The notes: generated by a model not told the origin, from the letters alone. Shown: positions 35,558 to 45,264, counted from the stretch's first letter. The stretch is DNA of 64,000 nt from Bradyrhizobium sp. LLZ17 (GCF_041200145.1 NZ_CP165734.1:2604001-2668000); one strand, 5' to 3'. Made by a program: numbers and translations.

Positions 35558-37321
35558 TTACGCGGCGAACTTCGAGAGCCGGCTCATTTCCTGCGTCACC
35601 AGCTCGCGGTAGGGACCGTGGCCCTGCATCAGGCGGTCGGGCGCGCCATCCTCGATGATTTTGCCGGCCTTCAGCACGATGACCCGGTCGAAATTGCGCA
35701 GCGTTGCCAGGCGATGGGCAATCGCGATGACGGTGCGGCCGCGCATCAGCCGCGACAGCGCCTCGCGAATCGCCTCTTCAGATTCACTATCGAGCGCAGC
35801 AGTCGCCTCGTCCAGCAGCAGGATCGGCGCATCCTTCACGAATGCGCGCGCGATCGCAATGCGCTGGCGCTGGCCGCCCGACAGCTTGACGCCGCGGTCG
35901 CCGACCATGGTATCGAGACCTTCCGGCAGGCTGTCGATGAAATCGCAGCGGGCCGCGATCGCGGCGCGCAACACCTCGTCGTCGGTCGCATTGGGCCGGC
36001 CGTAGCGGATGTTCTCGCGAATGGAACGGTGGAATAGCGAAATATCCTGCGGCACGACCGAGATGGCCTCGCGCAGGCTCTGCTGCGTCACCTTGGAAAT
36101 GTCTTGCCCGTCGATGGTGATGCTGCCCTCGTCGGTATCGTAGAAGCGCTGCAGCAGCGTGAACAACGTCGACTTGCCGCCGCCGGACTGACCGACCAGG
36201 CCAACGCGCTGGCCGGGCTGGAGGCGCAGACTGAACCGCTCAAAGATCTTCTCGCCGGCGGGATAGCCGAAGGTGACATTGTTGAACACAATCGCGGCGC
36301 CGCTCTTCACCAGCGGCTCGGCCGCGGGGTGATCGCGCAACTCGTGCGGCACCAGCAGCGTTGCGATGGCTTCGGTCAGCCGGGCGACGTGCTGGGTGAC
36401 GTCGACCAGGGCGACCGCGAGATCACGGGTGGCACTGAGGATAGAGAGGCCGAGCGTGCAGACCAGGACGACATCGCCGGTGGTCGCCTCGCCGTCCTGC
36501 CACAGCGAGATCGCCCACGCCATCAAGGCGATCGTCAGAACCACGGTCACGCCGGCGTGAAAGAGCCGCAGCTTCTCCAGGTAACGCAGGCTGCGCCCGC
36601 GCGCGGTCACTTCCCGATTGACGGTGGCGTCGAAGCGCTCGTGCTCGTGGCCGATGCCGCAAAACGCGCGGACCAGCGGCATGTTGCTGATGACGTCGAT
36701 CATCTCGCCGTCGACAACGGCCGCCTTGTCGGCAAAATCGTCGTGGAGCGGCTTGCCGGCCGCGGCAAGGCGGAACATCGCGACTACCATCCCTCCGGCG
36801 ATCACGATCAGCCCGAGCGCCATATAAGGACTGACGGTTCCAATCAGGGCGATGGCCGCAAATGTGGCGATGCACGGCGGCAGCACATTCCATACCACCA
36901 TGTTCTCGACGGTGAACACGGCGTTCGATGTGGCGGTAATGCGGCTGGTCAGCATGCCAGGCATGCGGTCCGAGAAATAGCTCGGCGCGTGCCCGGTCAG
37001 ATGACGAAAAATGTCACGGCGCAGATCGCCGGTGACGCGGACGAAGGTGAAGCTCGCGGTCCAGCTTGCGATCCGCCACAGGAAATTGTCGGCGGCGATG
37101 AGCGACATGAGGAAAATGAATGACAGCCATACGCTTCCGCCATGCGAGGCCCCGGCTGACAAACTGTCGACCAAGGATTTGACGCCGTACTGCGTGCCCA
37201 CCGAACAGGCAACCGCTGCAACCACAGCCGTCAGGATCACGAGATGCGACGCGAGGCGGTGCCGGAGATAGCGCAACACAAAGGCCAATGGCCGGCGTGC
37301 GTATCCAGAGAGATGATCCAT
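35558..37321 (-). CDS. ABC transporter, fused permease and ATPase
   Basis: A 587-residue half-exporter of the lipid/multidrug type. Six membrane helices (about 20-300) precede an ATPase with Walker A GQSGGGKST, Q-loop VVPQDISLF, signature LSGGQRQR, Walker B ILLLDEAT and H-loop IAHRLAT. It probably works as a homodimer and exports a lipid, glycan or peptide. It starts the leftward row that continues into the debranching enzyme, and has an EcfG-like promoter 60 bp upstream. Confidence 0.93.
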   Translation of the reverse strand: MDHLSGYARRPLAFVLRYLRHRLASHLVILTAVVAAVACSVGTQYGVKSLVDSLSAGASHGGSVWLSFIFLMSLIAADNFLWRIASWTASFTFVRVTGDLRRDIFRHLTGHAPSYFSDRMPGMLTSRITATSNAVFTVENMVVWNVLPPCIATFAAIALIGTVSPYMALGLIVIAGGMVVAMFRLAAAGKPLHDDFADKAAVVDGEMIDVISNMPLVRAFCGIGHEHERFDATVNREVTARGRSLRYLEKLRLFHAGVTVVLTIALMAWAISLWQDGEATTGDVVLVCTLGLSILSATRDLAVALVDVTQHVARLTEAIATLLVPHELRDHPAAEPLVKSGAAIVFNNVTFGYPAGEKIFERFSLRLQPGQRVGLVGQSGGGKSTLFTLLQRFYDTDEGSITIDGQDISKVTQQSLREAISVVPQDISLFHRSIRENIRYGRPNATDDEVLRAAIAARCDFIDSLPEGLDTMVGDRGVKLSGGQRQRIAIARAFVKDAPILLLDEATAALDSESEEAIREALSRLMRGRTVIAIAHRLATLRNFDRVIVLKAGKIIEDGAPDRLMQGHGPYRELVTQEMSRLSKFAA

Positions 37322-37380
37322 ATGGCTGCGACCCCGTTATGACATCGAAAATGATGTCGAATTTTCTTACTGGTCGATTG

Positions 37381-37406
37381 AACATCGACCGCTTCGCCTC
37401 GGTTCC
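37381..37406 (-). promoter_or_regulatory. EcfG-like promoter of the ABC–debranching row
   Basis: On the minus strand GGAAC, 17 bases, TGTT, one mismatch, with the -10 element 60 bp before the ABC transporter ATG. An inverted repeat GGTCGAT-TGAAC-ATCGACC (37372-37390) covers the -10 region and may be an operator. Confidence 0.4.
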
Positions 37407-37510
37407 CGGGCAAAGCCATCACGACACGCGGATGCGGACGATCTGAGAGCGGGAGATGGCATCATCGCGACGACGCTGCACTGTGTCGAAGAAGTAACGT
37501 TCGTGGAGAG

Positions 37511-37535
37511 GAACTTCGCAACTGCGTAAACGTTC
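37511..37535 (+). promoter_or_regulatory. EcfG promoter of the GT4 gene, perfect match
   Basis: GGAAC, 16 bases, CGTT on the plus strand, 70 bp before the GT4 start, matching the general-stress sigma-EcfG consensus. It is divergent from the EcfG-like site at 37381-37406. Confidence 0.6.
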
Positions 37536-37604
37536 CCTGATTGGCATGCCGGTGCCCGACACGGCGGGGGTTTCAACGTTCATGATCGCAGAGGAGATGG
37601 TGAG

Positions 37605-38675
37605 ATGCGCATCGCGCAGGTAGCTCCGTTGACGGAGGCTGTTCCACCCAAGCTTTATGGCGGCACCGAACGGGTGGTGCACTGGTTGACGGAAGAGCTG
37701 GTTGCCCTGGGGCACGACGTGACGCTGTTCGCAAGCGGCGATTCGCAAACCTCCGCGAAACTCGATGCACCCTGGCCGACGGCGCTCCGCCTCGACGGTT
37801 CCGTGCGCGACGCCAATGCGCTCCACATGGTGATGCTGGAGCGGGTACGGCAGAAATGTGACGACGAGGAGTTCGACTTCCTCCACTTCCATCTGGACTA
37901 TTATCCTTGGTCGCTATTCTACCGGCAGCCGACGCCGTTCCTGACCACACTGCACGGCCGGCTCGACCTGCCCGAGCACCAGCCCGTGTTCCACAATTTC
38001 TCGAAGGTCCCGGTGATCTCGATTTCCAACGCGCAGCGTCGGCCGGTGCCGCAGGCCAATTGGATCAGGACCATTCACCACGGATTGCCGGAGAAGCTCT
38101 TGACGCCGAAGCCTGTGAAGCAGGAATATCTCGCCGTGCTGGGCCGCATCGCGCCGGAAAAGGGCGTCGACCGCGCCATCAAGATCGCGCTCCAATCCGG
38201 CATTCCGCTGAAGATCGCGGCCAAGGTCGATCGCGCCGATCAGGACTATTATGACGAGCTGATCCGCCCGATGATCGAGAATAATCCGCTGGTGGAATTC
38301 ATCGGCGAGATCAGCGATCACGAGAAGTCGGAATTCCTGAGCGGCGCGCTCGGGCTGCTGCTGCCGATCGACTGGCCGGAACCGTTCGGCCTGGTGATGA
38401 TCGAGGCCATGGCCTGCGGCACGCCGGTCGTTGCCTTCAACCGCGGCTCGGTGCCGGAGATCATCGACGAGGGGCTCACCGGCTTCGTGGTCGAGGACGT
38501 CATGAGCGCGGTGGGCGTCGTCAAGCGCCTTCCGCAACTGGACCGCGCCGCGATCCGCAGGCAGTTCGAGTCGCGCTTCACGGCGCGCCGGATGGCGCTG
38601 GATTATCTGGCGGCGTATCGCAGCCTGACCGAGGCCCAGGCGCCGCGGATCAAGCTGGTGAGCAGCGCGGAGTAA
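37605..38675 (+). CDS. Glycosyltransferase family 4
   Basis: A 356-residue GT-B glycosyltransferase. The N-terminal part has a Gly-rich acceptor loop (PPKLYGGTERVVHWLTEEL) and FHFHLDYYPWS-type heme-like histidines of the family. The C-terminal GT4 domain has LGRIAPEKGVDRAI and the EX7E stretch EPFGLVMIEAMACGTPVVAF. The donor is a nucleotide sugar; the acceptor is unknown. Its divergent pairing with a debranching enzyme and its EcfG promoter suggest stress-time storage polysaccharide or glycoside synthesis, but that is inference. Confidence 0.92.
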   Translation: MRIAQVAPLTEAVPPKLYGGTERVVHWLTEELVALGHDVTLFASGDSQTSAKLDAPWPTALRLDGSVRDANALHMVMLERVRQKCDDEEFDFLHFHLDYYPWSLFYRQPTPFLTTLHGRLDLPEHQPVFHNFSKVPVISISNAQRRPVPQANWIRTIHHGLPEKLLTPKPVKQEYLAVLGRIAPEKGVDRAIKIALQSGIPLKIAAKVDRADQDYYDELIRPMIENNPLVEFIGEISDHEKSEFLSGALGLLLPIDWPEPFGLVMIEAMACGTPVVAFNRGSVPEIIDEGLTGFVVEDVMSAVGVVKRLPQLDRAAIRRQFESRFTARRMALDYLAAYRSLTEAQAPRIKLVSSAE

Positions 38676-38682
38676 CCGTCGC

Positions 38683-38817
38683 TGTCGTCCCGGACAAGCG
38701 AAGCGCAGATCCGTGACCCATAACCACAGGACGCCGTTTGGCGAAAACTCGGAGTGACCAGTCTCGCCCTACGACCTCTCCCTGGGGTTATGGGTCCCGG
38801 CCTTCGCCGGGACGACA
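38683..38817. repeat. 135-bp extragenic palindrome
   Basis: Ends TGTCGTCCCGG and CCGGGACGACA, with inner arms around CCATAACC / GGTTATGG. It lies between the GT4 gene and the convergent alkylsulfatase-type gene and is another dispersed-repeat type. Confidence 0.8.
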
Positions 38818-38836
38818 CTGAATTTTGCGACAGCGC

Positions 38837-40764
38837 CTACACCACCACGGCCCGCTTCGGCTCAACGATCTCGAACATGCGCGGGAATTCGTCCATCAGG
38901 CCCATCAGTTCGGCGAGCCGCATCGGGTTTCCGGCGAGCTTGACCTTGCCGGCGGCAACGGCTTCCGGAAAGCTCGTCAGCTTCGCGATCACCTCGTCGA
39001 GCGTCGACCGCGCCAGCGTGAAGCTGGCATCGGCATTTTCCGCCTGCACGCCTTCGCTATAGGTCAACGCCGAGTTCTCCAAATTGAGCACGAAGCTCTC
39101 GCCGGTATCGGAGAAGCTCCAGTTCAGGACGATGTGCTTGCCCTCGGCCTTGGGGCCGTTGAGACGGATGCCGAGCACGTCCCACAGCTGCCCGGTGCGC
39201 AGTGCCGCGAGCGTCTCGCGCGGCATCGGCGGGCGCGGCGCCGCCTTCGGCATGCCCTCGCGCAATTCCTGCGCGCCGAACAGATAGGCATTGCGCCAGG
39301 TCGCGCTCTCGGCGGTATAGCCGAGTTGCTCCAGCGTATCAGCCAATAGCGCGCGCGCCGCCGCATTGTCCGGCTCGGCAAAGACCAGATGGCCCAGCGC
39401 CTGCGCCACGAAGCGGAATTCGCCCTTGTCAAAATCCTTCCGCGCGCGAGCAAGGATGGCATCCGCGCCGCCCATATACTCGACATACTTTTTGCCGGAC
39501 TCCACCGGTGGCAGCGGATCGAGATTGACCGGGTTGGCGTCGTACCATCCCAGGTACTTCTGGTAGATCGCTTTCACATTGTGCCGGATGTGGCCGTAAT
39601 AGCCGCGGCCGTGCCAGGCCCCTCCAGGCTCTTCGGCAGCTGGATCGTCTCGGCAATCTCGGCCGCGGTGAGGCCGTGGTTCATCAGGCGAATGGTCTGG
39701 TCGTGCGCGAATTTGTAGAGATCGCGCTGCTGCCGGATCATGCTGCCGATGCGCTCGCGGCCCCACACCGGCCAGTGATGCTGGCCGCACATCGCCTCCG
39801 CCTGGCCGTCCCAGAGCAGCAGCGCCTCATTCAGGTATTTCGACCAGGCCAGCGCGTCGCGCACATCGGCGCCGCGGAACGGCAGCAGATTGTGGAAATT
39901 ATGGGTGCAGTTTTCCGCGAGGTTCAACAGCTTGTAGCGCGGGATGAAGAAGTGCATCTCCGCCGGCGCCTCGCTGTTCGGCGCCATCTGGAATTGGAAT
40001 TCGACGCCGTCGATCACGCGCTTGTCGCCGGTCGCCATGATCAGGTCGGTCGGCCGCAGCAGCGCGACCGAGCCCGCCGCCATCGACTTGCCGAGGCCGC
40101 AATCGACCTGCCCGCGCACGCCCTTGGCGAGGAACGGACCGAATTGATATTGCGCGCGGCGCAGCATCGCCGGCCCCGCGATGATGTTCTCGGAGACCGC
40201 GTGCTCCATGAACAGGTTGGGCGCGATGATCGGCACCCGGTCCGTCGCCAGCGCATCCTCCGCCAGCACCCCGCGCGCACCGCCCCAGTGATCGGTATGA
40301 GTGTGTGTGAAGATCACAGCCGCGACCGGCCGGGTGCCGCGATGCTTGTAGTAGAGATCAAGTGCGGCGCTCGCGCCTTCGATCGAGGTCAGGGTGTCGA
40401 CCACGATGACGCCGCTGTCGCTCTCGATCAGCGTCATGTTGGCAATGTCGAGCCCGCGCACCTGATAGACGCCCGGCACGACCTCGAACAGGCCGTGATG
40501 CATGTTGAGGCGCGACTGGCGCCACAGGCTGGGATTGACCGTCGGCGGTGAATGCTCGGTCGCGAGGAAGCCGTACGGCTCGAGGCTCCACACCGTGCGC
40601 CCCTGCGGATTGGCGATCTTCGCGTTGTCGATGGTGCCGAGAAAGCCGCGCGCGGCATCGTCGAAATCCCGCGCATCGGAAAACGGCAACGCGTTCAACA
40701 TCGCCGTTTGCTGCGCAATCACGGACGGCGTCGCGTCCTTCGGCTTGCTGCTGGTCTCTGTCAC
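38837..40764 (-). pseudogene. Alkyl sulfatase (metallo-beta-lactamase fold), frameshifted
   Basis: With one base restored this is a 642-residue alkylsulfatase of the SdsA1/BDS1 type. It has a zinc-binding lactamase domain with THTHTDHWGG and further ligands in ENCTHNFHNLLPFRG, an alkylsulfatase dimerisation domain (GHIRHNVKAIYQKYLGWYD, LAQALGHLVF-like) and a SCP2-like C-terminal domain. As read, the C4 run at 39619-39622 needs a fifth C, so the frame breaks at PKSLEG. The enzyme cleaves alkyl sulfates (detergents) to alcohol and sulfate. The GTG start at 40764 has GGGAGGAAAC upstream. The intact downstream frame argues for a sequencing indel. Confidence 0.88.
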
Positions 40765-40860
40765 GATTGTTTCCTCCCGGCCTTTGCAGGCATCTAACCG
40801 CATCTTGCGGGTGATTGCCATCGCGAGGAGGGCGAAGCGAAGAGCACAGGCGCTATCTTC

Positions 40861-41003
40861 CCTTCTCCCCTTGTGGGAGAAGGTGGCGCGAAGCGCCGGA
40901 TGAGGGGGTATGTCTCCACTCGCAAGGCTGTTCGTGAGGATAGAGACCCCTCACCCGGCTTCGCTGTCGCGAAGCCACCCTCTCCCACAAGGGGCGAGGG
41001 TGC
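40861..41003. repeat. Composite two-hairpin repeat (copy 2)
   Basis: Begins CCTTCTCCCCTTGTGGGAGA and ends with CCCTCTCCCACAAGGGGCGAG. Its left 46 bp (40862-40907) are the reverse complement of the right half of the repeat at 26302-26447. Placed between the sulfatase start and the TRAP transporter end. Confidence 0.85.
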
Positions 41004-41021
41004 ACCGCATACGCGGCTCCT

Positions 41022-43085
41022 TCAATGCATCCCAAGCACCCGCGGCAGCCATAGCGTCAGATCCGGCCAATAGGTCACGATGACGAGGAAGCCGAGCATC
41101 GTCAGCAGCCACGGCATCACAGCGCCGGCCAGATCAGTGATGCGCATCCGCGCGATCATGGAGGCCACATAGAGGTTCAAGCCGACAGGCGGATGGCAGA
41201 GGCCGACCTCCATGTTGACGTCCATCACGATGCCGAAATGCACGAGGTCGATGCCGAGCTTCTTGGCCGCCGGCGCCAGGATCGGGGCCATGATCAGAAT
41301 AATCGAGTTCGGCTCCATGAAGTTGCCGGCGAGCAGCAGCAACACGTTGACCACCAGCAGGAAGCCGACCCAGCCGAGATTCTGCGCCGCGATCCAGTCG
41401 GCGAGCGTCGCCGGCAGGTTCTCGTTGGAGAGCACGAAGGAGAACAGCACCGCGTTGGTGACGATGTAGAGCAGCATCGCGCTGGTGTTGGCGGCACGCA
41501 GCAGTACCCGCGGCACGTCCACCATCTTGATCGCCTTGTAGACGAACACGGCGATGATGAAGGAGTAGACCGCAGCCATGGCGGCCGCCTCGGTGGCGGT
41601 GAACAGGCCGCTGTAGATGCCGCCGATGATGATGACGACGAGCATCAATCCCCAGATGCTCTCGCGGAAGGCGTGCAGCGTCTCGCCCCAGCTCGCCTTC
41701 GGCATCCGCGGATAGTCGCGCTTGCGTGCCAGCCACCAGGTCACGATGCAGAGCATGGTTGTCAGCAGCATGCCGGGCAAGAGGCCCGCGACGAACAGCG
41801 CGCCGATCGAGGTGTTCGTCGAGACCGCGTAGACGATCTTCGGAATCGACGGCAGCATCAGGATACCGAGCGACCCCGCCACCGTGATGATGCCGGCGCC
41901 GAAGCGCATCGGATAGCCGTGACGGACCATCTCGGGCAGCACGATGGCGCCGATCGCCGCCACTGTCGCAACGCTGGAGCCACAGACCAGCGCGAACATC
42001 GCGCAGGCGACGATGCCGGCGAGCCCGAGGCCGCCGTGCCAGTGCCCGATCAACGAGGTCGCGAAATTGATCATGCGTCGCGCGACGCCGCCATGGGTGA
42101 GGAAATTGCCGGCGAGGATGAAGAACGGGATCGCCATGATCTCGAAGCCCTCGATGCCCGTGAACAGCTTCATCGAGACCGCTTCGATCGGCACCGTCGT
42201 CAGCGTGAACAGGAAGGTCATCACGGTGAGACCGAGCGCGATCGAGACCGGGATGCCGGTCAGCATCAGCGCGATCAATAACGCGAACACCGTGACCGCG
42301 CGCAGCCAGTGCGGCAGCACGACCACGCCCGATTTCTCGGCCAGGCACATCGCAAAGATCAGGATCGGCGCCAGGATCAGGATGACGCCGAGCGGCGAGA
42401 CTTTTCGCGCGGCCGCCCTCGTCGCGGCACCCGCCGGCTGCGGATGCAGCGCGGGCGAAATATCGGTCTCCACGCCCTCGACACGGGTCTCGTCATGATG
42501 CGGCAGCTCGCCGGTCCAGAAATAGAACCAGGAGACCTGAAGGAAGCGGAAGCACATCAGCCCCGAGCCGAGCGGGATCGCCAGATAGACGAACCACATC
42601 GGTGCTTCCAAATCGTTGGACTGCTGTCCCGTGTGGAACATCTCGCGCACGAAGGAGACGCCGAAGGCGGCGATCATGCCGGTGAACAGCGCGCCGCAGA
42701 GCAGCGAGAACAGGATCACCTGCTTGCGCGAATGTTCGGGCAGGCGGTTGACGAGGAGATCGACTCCGACATGGATGCCGGTGCGCACGCCATAGGCCGC
42801 GCCGAACTTCGCCATCCAGATGAACATGTAGATGCAGAGCTCCTGCGCCCAGGAGAGATCCAGCTCGGACAGGAAGGTGAACACCGCCATCGACAGCGTG
42901 GCGAGCCAGGTCAGCCCGTGCGCCGCGGCCCATCGCGAGAAGACGATCGATTCGCCGGCGCCGTAGCGGTGCACCACGGCGATGAAGATCAGGCCGGTTG
43001 CAGCCGCGATGAGCGCCGCGATCAGCCATTCTTCCAGATGGTTGAGCGCACGATTGAGCACGCGAAGCAAGATCAAGTCCCCCAT
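41022..43085 (-). CDS. TRAP transporter, fused DctQ–DctM membrane subunits
   Basis: A 687-residue fusion. Residues up to about 210 form the four-helix DctQ-type small subunit (with WAQELCIYMFIWMAKFGAAY), then a polar linker (EGVETDISPALHPQPAGAAT) joins the 12-helix DctM-type channel subunit (GIPVSIALGLTVM, FILAGNFLTHGGVARRMINF, NSIILIMAPILAPAAKKLGI). It imports carboxylates using the sodium gradient together with the DctP protein encoded 67 bp upstream. The fused form is a known variant. Confidence 0.94.
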   Translation of the reverse strand: MGDLILLRVLNRALNHLEEWLIAALIAAATGLIFIAVVHRYGAGESIVFSRWAAAHGLTWLATLSMAVFTFLSELDLSWAQELCIYMFIWMAKFGAAYGVRTGIHVGVDLLVNRLPEHSRKQVILFSLLCGALFTGMIAAFGVSFVREMFHTGQQSNDLEAPMWFVYLAIPLGSGLMCFRFLQVSWFYFWTGELPHHDETRVEGVETDISPALHPQPAGAATRAAARKVSPLGVILILAPILIFAMCLAEKSGVVVLPHWLRAVTVFALLIALMLTGIPVSIALGLTVMTFLFTLTTVPIEAVSMKLFTGIEGFEIMAIPFFILAGNFLTHGGVARRMINFATSLIGHWHGGLGLAGIVACAMFALVCGSSVATVAAIGAIVLPEMVRHGYPMRFGAGIITVAGSLGILMLPSIPKIVYAVSTNTSIGALFVAGLLPGMLLTTMLCIVTWWLARKRDYPRMPKASWGETLHAFRESIWGLMLVVIIIGGIYSGLFTATEAAAMAAVYSFIIAVFVYKAIKMVDVPRVLLRAANTSAMLLYIVTNAVLFSFVLSNENLPATLADWIAAQNLGWVGFLLVVNVLLLLAGNFMEPNSIILIMAPILAPAAKKLGIDLVHFGIVMDVNMEVGLCHPPVGLNLYVASMIARMRITDLAGAVMPWLLTMLGFLVIVTYWPDLTLWLPRVLGMH

Positions 43086-43094
43086 ATCGATGCG

Positions 43095-43126
43095 AAACGG
43101 CCGGGAGCATTCACTCCCGACCGTTT
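43095..43126 (-). promoter_or_regulatory. Hairpin between dctP and dctQM
   Basis: AAACGGCCGGGAG and CTCCCGACCGTTT form a 13-bp stem with one mismatch and a CATTCA loop. Its place between a binding-protein gene and its membrane-subunit gene suggests partial termination or mRNA protection that keeps binding protein in excess. Confidence 0.55.
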
Positions 43127-43152
43127 GCGTTGTTGTCTCCCCGGAACGCGCG

Positions 43153-44154
43153 TCAATTCATCTTGACGTCGAGTTCCTTGGCAAGAAGATCGAGCACTTC
43201 CTGCCCGACCCGGCCCTTGGCCCATTTGTAAGTCGGCTGCATCGCTTCCTGCCACGCCTTGCGATCGGCGTCAGTCAGATAATGCAGCGTGGTCTTGCCC
43301 GTCTTCTTGATCTCGGCCAGCGCCTCGTCGTTCTCCTGGCGCGCGATCGAGTTGGTGTACTCGGTCGCCTCCGCCATGGCCTTGTCGAGCTGGGCGCGGA
43401 TGTCCGGCGGCAGGCCGGACCAGAATTTCGAGTTGACGATCACCGCATATTGCAGATGCGCGTGATAGGACACGGTGATGTCCTTCTGCACCTCGTAGAA
43501 CTTCTGCGTCCAGTAGTTCGAGGCCGTGTTCTCGCAGCCGTCGACCACACCGGTCTGCAGCGCCTGGTAGACTTCGGAGAACGCCATGATCTGCGGGATC
43601 GCGCCGAGGATGCGGAAATACTGGTCGGCGATCTTCGATCCGGAGATACGGAATTTCAGGCCCTTGAAATCCTCCGGCTTCGCCAGGGAGCGGTTCGACG
43701 ACACCATGTGGAAGCCGTTGTCCCAGTAAGCGAGCCCGGTGATGCCCTTGGCCTCCAACTTCTGGAACAGCCATTTGCCGACCGTGCCCTTCATCGCATT
43801 CGAATAGGTCTCTTCGTCCTTGAACAGCCAGGGCAAGTCGAGCGCCTCGAACTCCTTGATGCCGAGCGGCGCGAACTTCGCGGTCGAGGGCGCGAGCATC
43901 TGCACCGAGCCGAGCTGCAGCGCCTCGATCTCCTCCTTGTCCTTGTAGAGCGAGGAGTTCGGATAGACTTCGATCTTGACCTTGCCGTCGGTATACTTCT
44001 CGGCGAGTTCCTTGAACTTGAGCGCGCCCTTGCCTTTCGGCGTGTCATTGGCGACGACGTGGCTGAACTTGATGATGATCGGGCTCTGGGCCTGGACGGC
44101 AGGCGCAGCCACGAGAATAGCCGTGGCCGCGACTGCAAGAAGCAGCTTGCGCAT
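43153..44154 (-). CDS. TRAP transporter substrate-binding protein (DctP family)
   Basis: A 333-residue periplasmic binding protein with a Sec signal peptide (MRKLLLAVAATAILVAAPAV, cleaved near VQAQ). DctP features are present: FSHVVANDTPKGKGALKFKE, the arginine-bearing GLKFRISGSKIADQYF that pairs with carboxylate ligands, and QTGVVDGCENTASNYWTQKF. It hands a dicarboxylate or similar organic acid to the fused membrane protein downstream. The start at 44154 follows GGGAGGTTACTTC. Confidence 0.94.
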   Translation of the reverse strand: MRKLLLAVAATAILVAAPAVQAQSPIIIKFSHVVANDTPKGKGALKFKELAEKYTDGKVKIEVYPNSSLYKDKEEIEALQLGSVQMLAPSTAKFAPLGIKEFEALDLPWLFKDEETYSNAMKGTVGKWLFQKLEAKGITGLAYWDNGFHMVSSNRSLAKPEDFKGLKFRISGSKIADQYFRILGAIPQIMAFSEVYQALQTGVVDGCENTASNYWTQKFYEVQKDITVSYHAHLQYAVIVNSKFWSGLPPDIRAQLDKAMAEATEYTNSIARQENDEALAEIKKTGKTTLHYLTDADRKAWQEAMQPTYKWAKGRVGQEVLDLLAKELDVKMN

Positions 44155-44353
44155 GAAGTAACCTCCCAACAACCTCCAAAACCGGGTTCTTTTTGTTTTC
44201 CGATTTCAGTAGTGGCAGCAATCGACCAACCGAACAACTAGACCTAAGCCCAATTTGCCGCAGCTAGGCTAGCTTGATCGCTGTTGGATACGCAACCCGG
44301 CGCCCGCTCCGGCCCGAGGAAGCGAGCGCTTATGTCGCATTGCGGCGGCGCAA

Positions 44354-45124
44354 TTAACCTTTGCGTTGCGCGACGATGAACAGCCGCCGGAACGGGAACA
44401 GCGTCTGTCCCGCCGCATTCTTCGGATAGGCTTTTGCGACCCGCTCGCCGTAAGCGGCTTCGAAAGCAATCCTCTCATTGCCCTCGAGCACGTCGAGATA
44501 GCGCGTCAGCCAGGTGCCCTTGGTCCATTCTTTCACCGGGTTCTCACCTTCGAGCACCTGGAGATATTCGGTCTCCCAGATGTCGATGTTCTGCGACAAG
44601 GGCAAAAGCAGGTCGTGATAGAACGCCGGCGCTTCGACCGGCGGCGGGGTGACGAGATGTTCGACCTTGGACCGCCAGGGGCCGTTCAGCGCAGTCTCGC
44701 CGATCAGCACATGCGAAGGGGCCAGGAAGTTGCGCGGCATCTGCACCGCGAGCACGCCGCCGGGCGCGACCTTTGCCATCACCGATGGAAACAGTGCCGC
44801 GTGATTGGGCAGCCAGTGCAGTGCGGCATTGGAGTAAATCAAATCGTATTGCCCGGCGGGATGCCAGTGGCCCAGGTCCTCATGTGACCATTGCACGTCC
44901 GGCGCCGCCTTCCGGCCCGCGGCTACCATCTCGGCCGAGCCCTCGACGCCGGTCACCGTGGCATCCGGCCAGCGCTCCTTGATCAGTTTCGTGACGTTGC
45001 CGGCACCGGCGCCAAGATCGGCTATCTCACGCGGGGCAAAATCCGGAATCCGCATCAACAGGTCGACTGCGGGCCGGAGTCGGTGGCCGGAGAATTTGAG
45101 ATATTGCTGCGGATCCCAGACCAT
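44354..45124 (-). CDS. tam: Trans-aconitate 2-methyltransferase
   Basis: A 256-residue SAM-dependent methyltransferase with the opening MVWDPQQYLKFSGHRLRPA, SAM motif I ADLGAGAGNVTKLI and the HWLPNHAAL and GTWLTRYLDVLEG stretches that mark Tam. It methylates trans-aconitate, which otherwise inhibits aconitase. I start at 45124 to give the family length; the longer frame adds a Lys-rich tail. Divergent from the SDR gene. Confidence 0.9.
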   Translation of the reverse strand: MVWDPQQYLKFSGHRLRPAVDLLMRIPDFAPREIADLGAGAGNVTKLIKERWPDATVTGVEGSAEMVAAGRKAAPDVQWSHEDLGHWHPAGQYDLIYSNAALHWLPNHAALFPSVMAKVAPGGVLAVQMPRNFLAPSHVLIGETALNGPWRSKVEHLVTPPPVEAPAFYHDLLLPLSQNIDIWETEYLQVLEGENPVKEWTKGTWLTRYLDVLEGNERIAFEAAYGERVAKAYPKNAAGQTLFPFRRLFIVAQRKG

Positions 45125-45264
45125 CGGCTGGCGCCTTTTCTTTTTGGTGTTTCCTTCACTGTCTCTCTTGGTTACCACTGCTCGTCCCGGTCGGGCAAAT
45201 CAACCCGGCACGGACAGGGCAGGAAACGAACGGCAATAAGAACCAACCAAGAGAGCGTGTGACC

